Notes: a model not told the origin generated them from the sequence alone. Numbered from the stretch's first letter, positions 51,085 through 60,655 are shown. The stretch: 64,000 nucleotides of DNA from Achromobacter sp. HZ34 (GCF_002209485.1 NZ_NJIX01000002.1:434001-498000); one strand, 5' to 3'. Numbers and translations are program-made.

Positions 51085-52560
51085 ATGAAACGCTATCAGC
51101 TGTTCATCAACAACGAGTGGGTCGATCCAAAATCGAATACGTGGTTCGAGACCCACGACCCGTTCTCAGGTGAGGCGTGGGCGGAAATCCCCCGCGCCAA
51201 TGCGGCCGATGTCGATCTTGCGGTGACCGCGGCGCACAACGCGTTCGAGGGCCCCTGGTCGGGCATGTCGGCGAGCGATCGCGGCATGCTGCTGCACAAG
51301 CTGGGCACGCTGATAGAACGCGATGCGGCGCATCTGGCAGCGATCGAGAGCCGTGACAATGGCAAGCTGTCCCGTGATGTGCTGGCGCAGATGAAGTACA
51401 TGGCCAGGTATTACTACTACTACGGCGGCCTGGCGGACAAGATCCAGGGCGCGGTCGTGCCGATCGACCGGCCCAAGGTCTACAACTTCATCCGCTACGA
51501 ACCCATGGGCGTGGTGGCTTGCATCACGCCCTGGAATTCCTCGCTGCCGCTGACCACGTGGAAGATGGCGCCGGCCCTGTGCGCCGGCAATACCGTAGTC
51601 TGCAAGCCATCCGAGTACACCTCGGCATCGCTATTCGAGCTGGCAAGGCTTTTCGTTGAAGCGGGCTTCCCGCCGGGCGTATTCAATATCGTCACCGGCT
51701 TTGGCGGCGAAGTGGGTGACCCGCTGGTGCGCCATCCGCAAGTCCCGCGCATCGCCTTCACTGGCGGCGACGAGGCCGGCCGCAAGATTTATCAGGCAGC
51801 CGCTGACAACCTGAAGCGTGTCTCACTCGAGCTGGGCGGCAAATCGCCGAACATCGTATTCGACGATGCGGACCTGGACGAGGCGGTGAAAGGCGTCATC
51901 GCCGGCATATTCTCCGCCACCGGCCAGACCTGCGTGGCGGGTTCGCGCGTGCTGCTGCAGGAATCCATACACGATGCTTTCGTCGAGCGCCTGGCGCAAA
52001 TAACCAGGAACGCCAAGGTGGGCGACCCGGCGGACCCTGCCAGCGAGATCGGGCCGGTCACCACCAAACCGCAGTTCGAGAAAATCCGCGACTACATCGA
52101 TATCGCGAAGAAGGAAGGCGCGCGCTGCATTGCCGGCGGCCATGTCCTGGACGGGCCGGCTTACGGGGCAGGCCAGTTCATCGAGCCCACTATTTTCGTC
52201 GATGTCACCAATGACATGCGCATCGCGCAGGAAGAAGTGTTCGGTCCCGTGTTATCCGTCATCAAGTTCAAGGACGAGGAAGACGCCATACGCATCGGTA
52301 ACGACATCCGCTTCGGCCTGGCTGCAGGCGTGTGGACCACCAGCCTGCACCGCGCCATGCTAATGTCAGAAAAGCTGAAGGCCGGTACGGTATGGATCAA
52401 CAACTATCGTTCCAGCAGCTACACCACGCCCTTCGGCGGGGTGAAGCACAGCGGTATCGGCCGGGAAGGCGGTATCGAATCGGTCAAGGAGTTCATGGAG
52501 GCCAAGAGCGTGTGGATTTCCACGGACCTGAAGATGCCCAGCATCTTCGCGGGTAAGTGA
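51085..52560 (+). CDS. Aldehyde dehydrogenase (betaine-aldehyde/carnitine-type ALDH)
   Basis: 491-residue NAD(P)-dependent aldehyde dehydrogenase. Catalytic cysteine C283 is in GQTCVAGSR, general base E249 in LELGGKSPN and the oxyanion Asn in ITPWNSS. The C-terminal SSSYTTPFGGVKHSG block is normal. The ATG at 51085 follows a GAGAG ribosome-binding site and begins at the family N-terminus. It is the first gene of an operon with an MmgE/PrpD and an Old Yellow Enzyme gene. The aldehyde substrate is not known. Confidence 0.93.
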   Translation: MKRYQLFINNEWVDPKSNTWFETHDPFSGEAWAEIPRANAADVDLAVTAAHNAFEGPWSGMSASDRGMLLHKLGTLIERDAAHLAAIESRDNGKLSRDVLAQMKYMARYYYYYGGLADKIQGAVVPIDRPKVYNFIRYEPMGVVACITPWNSSLPLTTWKMAPALCAGNTVVCKPSEYTSASLFELARLFVEAGFPPGVFNIVTGFGGEVGDPLVRHPQVPRIAFTGGDEAGRKIYQAAADNLKRVSLELGGKSPNIVFDDADLDEAVKGVIAGIFSATGQTCVAGSRVLLQESIHDAFVERLAQITRNAKVGDPADPASEIGPVTTKPQFEKIRDYIDIAKKEGARCIAGGHVLDGPAYGAGQFIEPTIFVDVTNDMRIAQEEVFGPVLSVIKFKDEEDAIRIGNDIRFGLAAGVWTTSLHRAMLMSEKLKAGTVWINNYRSSSYTTPFGGVKHSGIGREGGIESVKEFMEAKSVWISTDLKMPSIFAGK

Positions 52561-52627
52561 TTCGCACGGCTTGGGTGTTGTTGCAACGCGTTCGTCCGCC
52601 CGCTGCGGCGGGCTTCAGGAGCAGCCC

Positions 52628-53956
52628 TTGTTTCCCACGGAAACTCTCGCGGACTATGCGGCGTCGTTTGGCGGCGCCGATCTGCCCGCCGACGTCATGC
52701 ATCATGCCAAGCGTGCGGTCATCGATTGGTACGCCTCGGTCTTTCCCGGCCTGGCCAGCCCCGTGGTCCGCAAGCTGGAAAGCGCGCTGGCCGAGGACCT
52801 GGACCGTGGCCACGCTCGCCTCACAGGCGGACGCAAGGCGACGATGCGCACCGCGGCGTTGATCAATGGCACGGCGGCGCACGCGGCGGAGGTGGACGAC
52901 AGCTTCCGCGACGCCATGTATCACCCGGGCGCGGCGACCATCGCCGCGGCGCTGGCGGCGGCGCAGCAGGCCAACGCGGACGGACGCGAATTCCTGCGCG
53001 GCATCGTGCTGGGATACGAGATCTCGACCCGTATCGGGGTGGTGCTGGGACGAGCACACTACCGCTATTGGCACAACACCGGCACGGTCGGCACCTTCGG
53101 CGCGACGGCGGCGGCTGGCCACATCCTTGGCCTGGACCGGACGGCCTTCGCGCATGCCCTGGCGACTGCCGCCACTTTCACCGCCGGCTTGCAGCAGGCG
53201 TTTCGGCTGGACTCCATGTCCAAGCCCCTGCACGCGGGCCGCGCCGCGGAAGCCGGCGTACTGGCGGCCTTGCTTGCAAGCACAGGCGTGACAGGATCGC
53301 TGGACGTGCTGGACGGCGATGCCGGGCTGGGCCGCGCCATGGCCGCGGGACCGAGCTGGGCTGACATCGGCGCCACCTTGGGCAGCGACTTCCATATCAA
53401 GCGCCTGACGTTCAAGAATCATATCGGCTGCGGCCATACCTTCGCCGCCATCGACGGCGCGCTGGCACTGCGCCAGCGTCACGGTCTCGCGCCCGAGGAC
53501 ATCGCCGAAGTGCGCATCGCCACTTACAAGCCGGCGCTGGACATCGCCTGCTACGGCGCGCCAGCAACCGCCAACGAAGCGCGCTTCAGTTTCCCCTTTG
53601 TCGTGGCGGCAGCGCTGGTGCACGGCAGCGTACGGTTGACGGCCTACGACGACGACAAGCTGTGGGATCCGCGCACGCGCGCGCTGCTTGAAAGGGTCAC
53701 GGTCCAGGTCGATCCCGAGATCGATGCCGCTTTTCCGGGCAAGCGCTCCTCGCGCGTAGAGATCATTACCCGCGCCGGGCATCGCCATGAGCATCTACAG
53801 GCCAACCGCAAGGGCGATCCGGAAGATCCCTTGACCGATGCCGAACTGCACGACAAATTCATCGAACTATCGGTGCCGGTCATCGGCATGGAGGCCGCAC
53901 GCGCACTGCTGGCGCGTTTGTGCACCTTGGACGAAGCGGCGTCGCTGGACTTGTAG
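52628..53956 (+). CDS. MmgE/PrpD-family protein
   Basis: 442-residue MmgE/PrpD protein with blocks NGTAAHAAEVDD, GYEISTRIG, HNTGTVGTFGATAAAG, DSMSKPLHAGRAAEAG and HIGCGHTFAAID. A TTG at 52628 is taken as the start because AGGAG lies six bases before it and FPTETLADYAAS matches the family N-terminus. No ATG is available before the conserved region. It lies between the aldehyde dehydrogenase and the Old Yellow Enzyme gene. Confidence 0.88.
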   Translation: MFPTETLADYAASFGGADLPADVMHHAKRAVIDWYASVFPGLASPVVRKLESALAEDLDRGHARLTGGRKATMRTAALINGTAAHAAEVDDSFRDAMYHPGAATIAAALAAAQQANADGREFLRGIVLGYEISTRIGVVLGRAHYRYWHNTGTVGTFGATAAAGHILGLDRTAFAHALATAATFTAGLQQAFRLDSMSKPLHAGRAAEAGVLAALLASTGVTGSLDVLDGDAGLGRAMAAGPSWADIGATLGSDFHIKRLTFKNHIGCGHTFAAIDGALALRQRHGLAPEDIAEVRIATYKPALDIACYGAPATANEARFSFPFVVAAALVHGSVRLTAYDDDKLWDPRTRALLERVTVQVDPEIDAAFPGKRSSRVEIITRAGHRHEHLQANRKGDPEDPLTDAELHDKFIELSVPVIGMEAARALLARLCTLDEAASLDL

Positions 53957-53968
53957 GACACATGAACC

Positions 53969-55195
53969 ATGGAAGACTCCGCGCAAGACCAAGCCGCCAG
54001 CAGCCCAGTCGCAAGACCCTTGCTGTTCACGCCGCTCACGCTACGCTCGGTGACGCTGCGTAATCGCATCGTGGCCTCTCCGATGTGCCAGTACCATTCG
54101 GTGGACGGCGGCCCCGGCGCCTGGCAAGAGATCAATTTCGGCAAGTTCGCCGTGGGTGGCGCGGCCGTCGTCTTCGGTGAAGAGACCGCCATCGAACCGC
54201 AGGGCCGCAAGACCTACGCTTGCGCCGGACTGTGGAACGAGCAGCATGTCGCGGCCTATCGGCGTCTCAACGACTTCATCACTGAGCAGGGGGCCGTGCC
54301 CGCGCTGCAGTTGGGCCACTCGGGCGGCAAGGGTTCATGCCACACGGCATTGCGCGACTGGGCCCCGCTGACCGACGGCGACGCGGCTACCGGCATGCCG
54401 CCCTGGCCGACCTTGGTGCCAAGCGCGCCTGCCGCCCCTGCCCCGTGGCCCAAGGCGCACGAAATGGATGCCGCCGACATCCGGTCGCATATGCGGCAGT
54501 GGGTCGCTGCCACGCAGCGGGCCGCCGACGCAGGCTATCGGATACTTGAAATCCACGGCGCGCACGGCTACCTCATTCATCAGTTCCTGTCACCCGTCGC
54601 CAATCGCCGGCAGGACCACTATGGCGGCTCGCGCGAGAACCGTATGCGATTCGCCCTGGAAATCGCGGAAACCGTGCGCGCGGCCTGGCCACGCGACCTG
54701 CCGCTGTTCTTCCGCGTATCGGCGGTGGACGGACGCGGTGGACTATGGGATATCGAGGACACCGTGGCGCTGGCCGCGGCGCTGAAAGACCGCGGCGTGG
54801 ACGTAATCGATTGCTCGTCCGGCGGGATATCCGGTACTTCCTCCATGCCCGTGGTTCGGCGTATCCCCGGCTACCAGGTGCCGTTCGCGGAGACGATACG
54901 CCGGGAGACCGGCTGCGCGACGATGGCGGTGGGCCTTATCACCACCGCCGGTCAGGCGGAAGACATCCTGCAGGCTGGACAGGCGGATTTGGTGGCACTG
55001 GCACGCGAGCTGATGTGGAACCCCAATTGGCCCGCCCATGCCGCCGTGGAAATGATGGGGAAGGAGGCCTACGCGCTGCTGCCGCCGGAAGTGTCCGTGC
55101 GGCTGCTCCGCCGCGAGGTGATCAACGCGCTGCCTCTGAACCGGACCGGCGCAGCGGCGTCGGCTGGCGAGGAGGCGCTGAGCGAGCGGATCTGA
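53969..55195 (+). CDS. NADH:flavin oxidoreductase, Old Yellow Enzyme family (YqjM-like)
   Basis: 408-residue FMN barrel enzyme of the YqjM class. C40 in SPMCQY tunes the flavin, Y42 follows, and the substrate-binding pair H196/H199 is in IHGAHGYLIHQFLSP. It reduces activated C=C bonds using NAD(P)H. The ATG at 53969 is in frame, with only a weak ribosome-binding site (TAGGA) about 14 bases upstream, and lies 12 bases after the MmgE/PrpD stop, so coupling is likely. It could reduce the unsaturated acid or enal produced by its operon partners. It is the last accessory gene before the core block. Confidence 0.92.
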   Translation: MEDSAQDQAASSPVARPLLFTPLTLRSVTLRNRIVASPMCQYHSVDGGPGAWQEINFGKFAVGGAAVVFGEETAIEPQGRKTYACAGLWNEQHVAAYRRLNDFITEQGAVPALQLGHSGGKGSCHTALRDWAPLTDGDAATGMPPWPTLVPSAPAAPAPWPKAHEMDAADIRSHMRQWVAATQRAADAGYRILEIHGAHGYLIHQFLSPVANRRQDHYGGSRENRMRFALEIAETVRAAWPRDLPLFFRVSAVDGRGGLWDIEDTVALAAALKDRGVDVIDCSSGGISGTSSMPVVRRIPGYQVPFAETIRRETGCATMAVGLITTAGQAEDILQAGQADLVALARELMWNPNWPAHAAVEMMGKEAYALLPPEVSVRLLRREVINALPLNRTGAAASAGEEALSERI

Positions 55196-55291
55196 CGGGC
55201 GGTTGGACACGGCTCACGACATAGCGGAAAAAGGAATTTGCCAGAGTCTATAAAATAGGGAGCCACGGTCCCTATTCAGAACTCTGCCTCC

Positions 55292-55984
55292 ATGCGTACC
55301 CGCATCAAATTCTGCGGCATGACCCGCAACGAAGATATCGCCGCTGCGGTTGCGGCTGGCGCCGATGCCATCGGCATGATCTTCTATCCGAAAAGCAAAC
55401 GCTGCATCGACGTGGCGCAAGCTGCGCGCTTGCGGCGCGCGGTGCCGGCTTTCGTCGACGTCGTGGCCTTGGTGGTCAATGCAACGGAAGAAGAGGTTCG
55501 CCGCATCATCGGCGAGGTCGGGCCCGACCTGTTGCAATTCCATGGTGATGAAACGCCCGCCGACTGCCGCGTATACGGCCATCGCTACCTGCGCGCCTTG
55601 CGCGTAGGTGGTCCCGGCATGGACACCGCCGCCGCGCTGGCCGCCACGTGCGCGACCTATGGCGATGCCGCGGGCTGGCTGTTCGATAGCTACACGTCGG
55701 GATTCGGCGGCAGCGGCCTGGCGTTCGATCACCATTTGCTGGACGACGTCCGCAAGGCGTCCGTGGCAGCGGCTTGCAGCGCGTTGGGGGAGCAGCATGC
55801 GCATGCCGCGGTGCCCTTGATTCTTTCCGGCGGATTGACGCCTGAAAACGTCGAAGCCGCGGTCCGCACGGTGCGTCCGTATGCGGTCGATGTAAGCAGC
55901 GGCGTGGAGCGTTCGCCTGGAATCAAAGTGCATGATAAGATGCGCGCCTTCGTCGATGCGGTGCGCCGCGCCGACGAGGCTTGA
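55292..55984 (+). CDS. trpF: Phosphoribosylanthranilate isomerase
   Basis: 230-residue TrpF, third step of tryptophan biosynthesis in the cytoplasm. The catalytic cysteine is C8 in IKFCGMT. The catalytic aspartate lies in the WLFDSYTSGFGGSG block, and the phosphate site is LSGGLTPENV. Length is normal. A TATAAAAT box lies about 40 bases before the ATG. In most Burkholderiales trpF is followed by trpB and trpA and lies on the truA strand. Here it stands alone, pointing at tRNA-Val and truA, and no trpB or trpA is visible. Confidence 0.95.
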   Translation: MRTRIKFCGMTRNEDIAAAVAAGADAIGMIFYPKSKRCIDVAQAARLRRAVPAFVDVVALVVNATEEEVRRIIGEVGPDLLQFHGDETPADCRVYGHRYLRALRVGGPGMDTAAALAATCATYGDAAGWLFDSYTSGFGGSGLAFDHHLLDDVRKASVAAACSALGEQHAHAAVPLILSGGLTPENVEAAVRTVRPYAVDVSSGVERSPGIKVHDKMRAFVDAVRRADEA

Positions 55985-56030
55985 GGAAGGGTTCGGGTGG
56001 GTCGAACGTATCGAGAATTTTTGATGCGAT

Positions 56031-56059
56031 TTGACAGTCAAAAAAAACACCCATATAAT
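56031..56059 (+). promoter_or_regulatory. Consensus sigma-70 promoter of tRNA-Val
   Basis: TTGACA (56031-56036) and TATAAT (56054-56059) are both perfect consensus boxes with a 17-base spacer, and transcription would start about seven bases before the tRNA. This is the strongest promoter visible in the window and suits a stable RNA gene. Confidence 0.9.
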
Positions 56060-56072
56060 TCTTCTTCTTTGC

Positions 56073-56149
56073 AGGCGGTTAGCTCAGTTGGTTAGAGCGC
56101 TACGTTGACATCGTAGAGGTCGTTGGTTCGAACCCAATACCGCCTACCA
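56073..56149 (+). tRNA. tRNA-Val (anticodon GAC)
   Basis: 77-nt tRNA that folds fully. The acceptor stem AGGCGGT/ACCGCCT is perfect, the D arm is GCTC/GAGC, the anticodon stem CTACG/CGTAG has loop TTGACAT (anticodon GAC), and the T arm GTTGG/CCAAT has loop TTCGAAC. Encoded CCA closes the 3' end. It reads valine codons GUC and GUU. It has its own promoter and terminator. Confidence 0.97.
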
Positions 56150-56184
56150 AACGAATTCCAGGCAGCGCTCCGGCGTTGTCCAAG

Positions 56185-56220
56185 AAGCCCGGTTAAGTCT
56201 CTGACTTGCCGGGCTTTTTG
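56185..56220 (+). terminator. Rho-independent terminator after tRNA-Val
   Basis: AAGCCCGG (56185-56192) pairs with CCGGGCTT (56209-56216), and the RNA ends in a run of Ts (CTTTTTGTTTT). It lies 35 bases after the tRNA CCA. Confidence 0.9.
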
Positions 56221-56361
56221 TTTTGCCCGTCGTTCAGGGTGGACTATCGCGACCGTCATAGGTCTGTCCCTTGGGTCCGCCGGCCTGCGCTTCGGGGTCG
56301 TGAAGACGATGAAGCCCACGGTGCCTGCGGCTGCATCCGCGCCTATCGGCATCCAGGTGCC

Positions 56362-57171
56362 TCAACCTGCGGCGCTGCCCGATCCGGCCGGCAGGATCAG
56401 GCGGGTGCCGTCCAGCTCGCCTAAGGTGAAATGTTCCGGATACTCGATGGCGGCCAGGTAGAGGCCGTCGGGCATGAAGGTGGGCGCGCCCTTCCTGCGA
56501 TCGCGCGCGGCGAGCAGGTCGGCCATCCATGCCACCGGCTTGCGCCCCTGCCCTACTTGCAACAACGCGCCCATCAGGTTGCGCACCATGTGATGCAGGA
56601 AGGCATTCGCACGCAAAGTGACGACGATGAGGTCGCCACGCGTGGCAATGTCCAGGCTGTGCATGACACGTACCGGATGCTTGGCCTGGCATTGCGATGA
56701 CCGAAAACTGCTGAAGTCGTGCTGGCCCAGCAGCGCCGTGGCCGCCTGGCGCATCGCCTCGATATCCAGAGGCTGGAAACACCAGCCCGCGCGCCCCGCC
56801 CACATCGGTGAACGAACGCGATCGTTGATCAGCAAATAAACATAGGTGCGGCTGGCCGCCGAAAAGCGCGCATGGAAATCATCCTGGACGACGCGCGCCC
56901 AACGCACCGCAATGCTCGGCGGCAACAGCGCGTTGACGCCGCGTACCCACGACTCCTCACGCCGCTGCGCTTCGGTGTCCAGATGCACGACCTGCATGGC
57001 GGCATGCACACCAGTGTCGGTACGGCCAGCGCAGATCGTGGCGACCGGGCGGTCAGCGAATTGCGCGAGCGCCGCCTCCAGCGTGTCCTGCACGGTTTTC
57101 CCATGCGGCTGGGTCTGCCAGCCGTTCCAGGCGGACCCATCGTACGCCACGCCTAAAGCAATACGCGGCAT
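56362..57171 (-). CDS. truA: tRNA pseudouridine(38-40) synthase
   Basis: 269-residue TruA, which converts uridines 38-40 of tRNA anticodon arms to pseudouridine. The catalytic aspartate D52 is in [10 protein letters not shown], with other family blocks [17 protein letters not shown] and [13 protein letters not shown]. It starts three bases after the fimV-type stop. It is part of the leu-asd-fimV-truA block common in Burkholderiales. Confidence 0.96.
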   Translation of the reverse strand: MPRIALGVAYDGSAWNGWQTQPHGKTVQDTLEAALAQFADRPVATICAGRTDTGVHAAMQVVHLDTEAQRREESWVRGVNALLPPSIAVRWARVVQDDFHARFSAASRTYVYLLINDRVRSPMWAGRAGWCFQPLDIEAMRQAATALLGQHDFSSFRSSQCQAKHPVRVMHSLDIATRGDLIVVTLRANAFLHHMVRNLMGALLQVGQGRKPVAWMADLLAARDRRKGAPTFMPDGLYLAAIEYPEHFTLGELDGTRLILPAGSGSAAG

Positions 57172-57174
57172 CGA

Positions 57175-59400
57175 TCAGGAACGGACGGGATTGCGCGGCG
57201 CGACGCCAGGTTCGCGACGGACGGATGCGTCCGTGGGCCTGGAATCGAGATCGAGGTCGATGCCGTCCAGGCGCCGGTCGATCGCCGCGGGATCGATCTC
57301 GGTGGCATAGAGGTCTTCGTCCATGTCGTCGTCCTCGTCGTCATCACGGCGCGCGCCGGCTCGGCGCAACAGCCATGCGATGACGAAGGCGATCAAGGTC
57401 AAGACCAGCGTCATGAAGATCAGCAGGTTGTCCGAAAGCCAACGCGGCAACGCAGAGGTCGGCTGCGCGGGTTTGCCGCCAGCACTGAGGGCATCGCGGC
57501 TGTTCGATCCGTTCGTGCCATTGGCATCGCCGGTACCGTTCGCACTGTTCGCGCGGTCGGCCGAGGACGTGGCGCCCGAATTGGCGGAGCCGGGCACGGT
57601 TGCGCTTCCCGGCGCATTGGCACCGGCTGTCGAAGTCCCTGATCCTGGGGAAGGCGCGCCATTGGCGGCGTTCACGCCAGTCGCACCGTTTGCGCCGGTC
57701 GCGCCAGTCGCACCGTTTGCGCCGGTCGCGCCCGCCGCGCCGTTTGCACCCGCGCCCGTGCCGCCAGCCGTGCTGGTAGCGCCGGTTGCACCACCGGAGC
57801 CGTTCGTGCCGGCCGCCGACGTGCCTGCGGCGGTGGTACCGCCGGAATTGCTCGCGCCGGCTGCGCCCGATCCCGGTGCCGCGCCCGAGGTGGCGGAGCC
57901 GGGTGCACCCGCATTGGTTGCCGAACCTGCCGCTGAATTATTCGCGTCAGTGCCGGTGCCGGTCCCAGCTCCAGCGCCAGCGCCGGCGCCAGTTCCAGCG
58001 CCATCACCGGTTCCAGTGCCAGTGCCAGTGCCCGCGGCACCCGATTGACCTGCCGCATTGCCAGCGGCTGCGGCTCCAGCCTGACCACCAGCGCCAGCCT
58101 GCCCGGCGGCACCGGCTTGTCCGCCCACTGCACCCTGGCCACCCGCACCTGCCGATCCATTCGCGCCAGCCTGCCCATTCGCGGCCAAGCCGGCTGCACC
58201 CTGCCCATTCGCACCCGAAGCGCCAGCACGCTGCCCACTCTGCGCGGCAGCCCCAGGCCCACCCGGCAGCGTCAAACCAGCCACGGCCAGTCCGGAACCG
58301 TCACCAGCCCCCTGGGCTCCCTGCTTCTGCTGCGCCAACGCAGCATTCAAATCCTTGACGTTGCGCTCCAGTTCGTCGACGCGCGACTTCGCATCCTGGG
58401 TGGCCTTGGCGTTCGACGTCTCCGCGTCCGCGCGCGACTGGGCAGCGTCTTCCGCCCCCTGCCCCGCCTGCCCAGGCACACCGCTGGACAAGCGCAGCCT
58501 GTCCTGCGCGCCGGTATCCGCTTGCGCCGCCGGCGCCCCCGCACCAATCTGGCCGGAAGTCGTCGGCGCCGGCGCAGCCGCGGCACCACGCCCGGCAGCA
58601 CCCGCCAGCCCGGCGCGATAACGCGCATAGGCTTCCGCCTGCTCCAGGAAGATACGGCGCGCTTCGCCCGGGTCGATGGCCCGCACGGTGGACGCATCCG
58701 GCACGACCAGCCGCGCGCCCGCCTTCACCCGGTTCATATTGTTGCCGATGAACGCCTGCGGATTGGCGCGCCACAAAGCCACGAGCATCTGGTAAATGGT
58801 GGCATCCGCCAGCGCATGGCTCTGCGCGATGCCATACAGCGTATCGCCCTCGCGCACCGCCACATTGCCACCGCCACCACCGGCACGCGCCCCCGTGCCC
58901 ACCGTCGCCTGGGAATTCAAGCCCGGAAAGCCCTTGGCGGTCTGCATCACCGTCAACTGCACAAGCCGCTGGCCCGCGCCGCTGCCGACACTCAGCAGCA
59001 CATCCACCGCCGGATCCGTCGCCACTTCCGCCGAAGTCAGCCGCACGATACGCTGCGAGGCATCGGCACCGGTCTGCACCGCCAGGCGCAAACTGCCCAA
59101 CGGCACCGGCGGTTTCAGCCCCGCGCGCTGCCAGGCGTCGGCATCGGCGACGGCAATGCGCAAGCTGGCCTGTTCGTCAGGCGTCAGATCCGTCAGCGGG
59201 ATCACCACCTGCAAGGGAGCGTTCTGCGCCGACACCACCCGGCTATGTCCCAGACGCGCGGCCCAGGCCGGTTGTACGGCCACGGCCGACGCCGTCAGCA
59301 ACACCGCCATGGCGCAACGGGTCGCGGTCAGGGAAGAACGGGAGGACAGGCGCGCGGTGCGTGACGTCATAAGCCGATGGGGTCCACGGTCGGAGGGCAT
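57175..59400 (-). CDS. fimV: FimV-like inner-membrane protein with long Gly/Ala/Thr/Asn-rich region
   Basis: About 741 residues. A signal peptide ends AVQPAWAARLG. The conserved FimV N-terminal domain follows (SAQNAPLQVVIPLTDLTPDEQA) with a LysM-like peptidoglycan-binding segment (REGDTLYGIAQSHALADATIYQMLVALWRANP). Next come a coiled-coil stretch (VDELERNVKDLNAALAQQ) and about 290 residues of low-complexity G/A/T/N/S including short GXY triplets. It ends with a membrane helix (LLIFMTLVLTLIAFVIAWLL) and an acidic tail. The C-terminal FimV repeat domain of Pseudomonas is not present. An ATG ten codons later (59370) is an alternative start; neither has a clear ribosome-binding site. Confidence 0.82.
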   Translation of the reverse strand: MPSDRGPHRLMTSRTARLSSRSSLTATRCAMAVLLTASAVAVQPAWAARLGHSRVVSAQNAPLQVVIPLTDLTPDEQASLRIAVADADAWQRAGLKPPVPLGSLRLAVQTGADASQRIVRLTSAEVATDPAVDVLLSVGSGAGQRLVQLTVMQTAKGFPGLNSQATVGTGARAGGGGGNVAVREGDTLYGIAQSHALADATIYQMLVALWRANPQAFIGNNMNRVKAGARLVVPDASTVRAIDPGEARRIFLEQAEAYARYRAGLAGAAGRGAAAAPAPTTSGQIGAGAPAAQADTGAQDRLRLSSGVPGQAGQGAEDAAQSRADAETSNAKATQDAKSRVDELERNVKDLNAALAQQKQGAQGAGDGSGLAVAGLTLPGGPGAAAQSGQRAGASGANGQGAAGLAANGQAGANGSAGAGGQGAVGGQAGAAGQAGAGGQAGAAAAGNAAGQSGAAGTGTGTGTGDGAGTGAGAGAGAGTGTGTDANNSAAGSATNAGAPGSATSGAAPGSGAAGASNSGGTTAAGTSAAGTNGSGGATGATSTAGGTGAGANGAAGATGANGATGATGANGATGVNAANGAPSPGSGTSTAGANAPGSATVPGSANSGATSSADRANSANGTGDANGTNGSNSRDALSAGGKPAQPTSALPRWLSDNLLIFMTLVLTLIAFVIAWLLRRAGARRDDDEDDDMDEDLYATEIDPAAIDRRLDGIDLDLDSRPTDASVRREPGVAPRNPVRS

Positions 59401-59448
59401 GTAGCTGCGAAGGAAAAGTGTAACGTACCTGCCTCGATGCTGAAATGA

Positions 59449-59471
59449 CAAGGGCACCCCGGGTGCCCTTG
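59449..59471 (-). terminator. Hairpin between asd and fimV-like genes
   Basis: CAAGGGCACCC and GGGTGCCCTTG form an 11-bp perfect stem around one base (in practice a tight C/G-rich loop), 53 bases after the asd stop. The sequence after it on the minus strand (TCATTTC) is only moderately T-rich. It is a probable terminator of the asd transcript. Confidence 0.7.
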
Positions 59472-59524
59472 TTACAGCGTCATCTGGCCGGCAGCCGGCC
59501 CTTCGGGCTGGCCGCCGCGCCGGA

Positions 59525-60655
59525 TCAAGCCTCAGCCAGCGCGATACGCAGCATGCGGCGCAGCGGTTCGGCGGCGCCCCACAGCAGTTGATCGCCCACG
59601 GTGAAGCCGCCCAGGTATTGCGAGCCCATCGACAGCTTGCGCAGACGGCCCACCGGGATATCCAGCGTCCCGGTCACGGCCACCGGCGTCAGGTCGCGGA
59701 TGGTCGCTTCCTTGGTGTTGGGTACGACCTTGGCCCACTGGGTGCCGCTGGCGATGATGTCCTGGATTTCATCCAGGGGCACGTCGCGCTTGAGCTTGAT
59801 CGTCAGCGCCTGGCTGTGGCAGCGCATGGCGCCGATGCGCACGCACAGGCCATCGATAGGCGTGACCGGCGTGCCGAACGCTTCGCCGCGGCCCAGGATC
59901 TTGTTGGTCTCGGCCTCGCCCTTCCACTCTTCCTTGGACATCCCGTTACCCAGGTCCTTGTCGATCCAGGGAATCAGGTTGCCGGCCAGCGGCACCAGGA
60001 AGTTGTCGGTCGGCAGGTTCTCGTCCTTCTGCTTGGACAACACGCCACGATCGATGTCCAGGATGGCCGAAGCGGGGTCGTCCAGCAGCGGCTTGACGGC
60101 ATCGTTGAGCAGGCCGAACTGCGTCAGCAGTTCGCGCATGTGCTGCGCGCCGCCGCCCGAAGCCGCCTGGTAGGTCATGGAGGTCATCCATTCGACCAAG
60201 TCGTTGTTGAACAGGCCGGCCAGCCCCATCAGCATGCAGCTGACGGTGCAGTTGCCACCGATGAAATTGCGCACGCCACGCTTGAGCGCCGCGTCGATCA
60301 CCGGGCGATTGACCGGATCCAGCACGATGATGGCGTCATCGGCCATGCGCAGCGTGCTGGCGGCATCGATCCACAGGCCTTGCCAGCCGGCGCCGCGCAG
60401 CTTGGGATAGACCTCCGACGTGTAATCCCCGCCTTGGCAGGTCACGATAATCGGCAGTTTTTTGAGAGCGTCAATGTCGTAGGCGTCTTTCAGCGCGCCA
60501 GCGCCGTCAGCCCACGCGGGCGCAGCAGCGCCCGCGTTGCTAGTGGAGAAAAACACCGGTTCGATCAGCGCGAAGTCTTTCTCATCGCGCATGCGTTGCA
60601 TCAAAACCGATCCGACCATGCCACGCCAACCGACGAGGCCCACTGCATTGCTCAT
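59525..60655 (-). CDS. asd: Aspartate-semialdehyde dehydrogenase
   Basis: 376-residue Asd, which makes aspartate semialdehyde from aspartyl phosphate for lysine, threonine, methionine and diaminopimelate. The N-terminal NADP motif is [11 protein letters not shown], the catalytic cysteine is C136 in GGNCTVS and the late RCHSQAL block is present. Length and motifs match the Gram-negative form. It lies downstream of leuB, separated by 350 bp, and in the usual Burkholderiales order. Confidence 0.97.
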   Translation of the reverse strand: MSNAVGLVGWRGMVGSVLMQRMRDEKDFALIEPVFFSTSNAGAAAPAWADGAGALKDAYDIDALKKLPIIVTCQGGDYTSEVYPKLRGAGWQGLWIDAASTLRMADDAIIVLDPVNRPVIDAALKRGVRNFIGGNCTVSCMLMGLAGLFNNDLVEWMTSMTYQAASGGGAQHMRELLTQFGLLNDAVKPLLDDPASAILDIDRGVLSKQKDENLPTDNFLVPLAGNLIPWIDKDLGNGMSKEEWKGEAETNKILGRGEAFGTPVTPIDGLCVRIGAMRCHSQALTIKLKRDVPLDEIQDIIASGTQWAKVVPNTKEATIRDLTPVAVTGTLDIPVGRLRKLSMGSQYLGGFTVGDQLLWGAAEPLRRMLRIALAEA

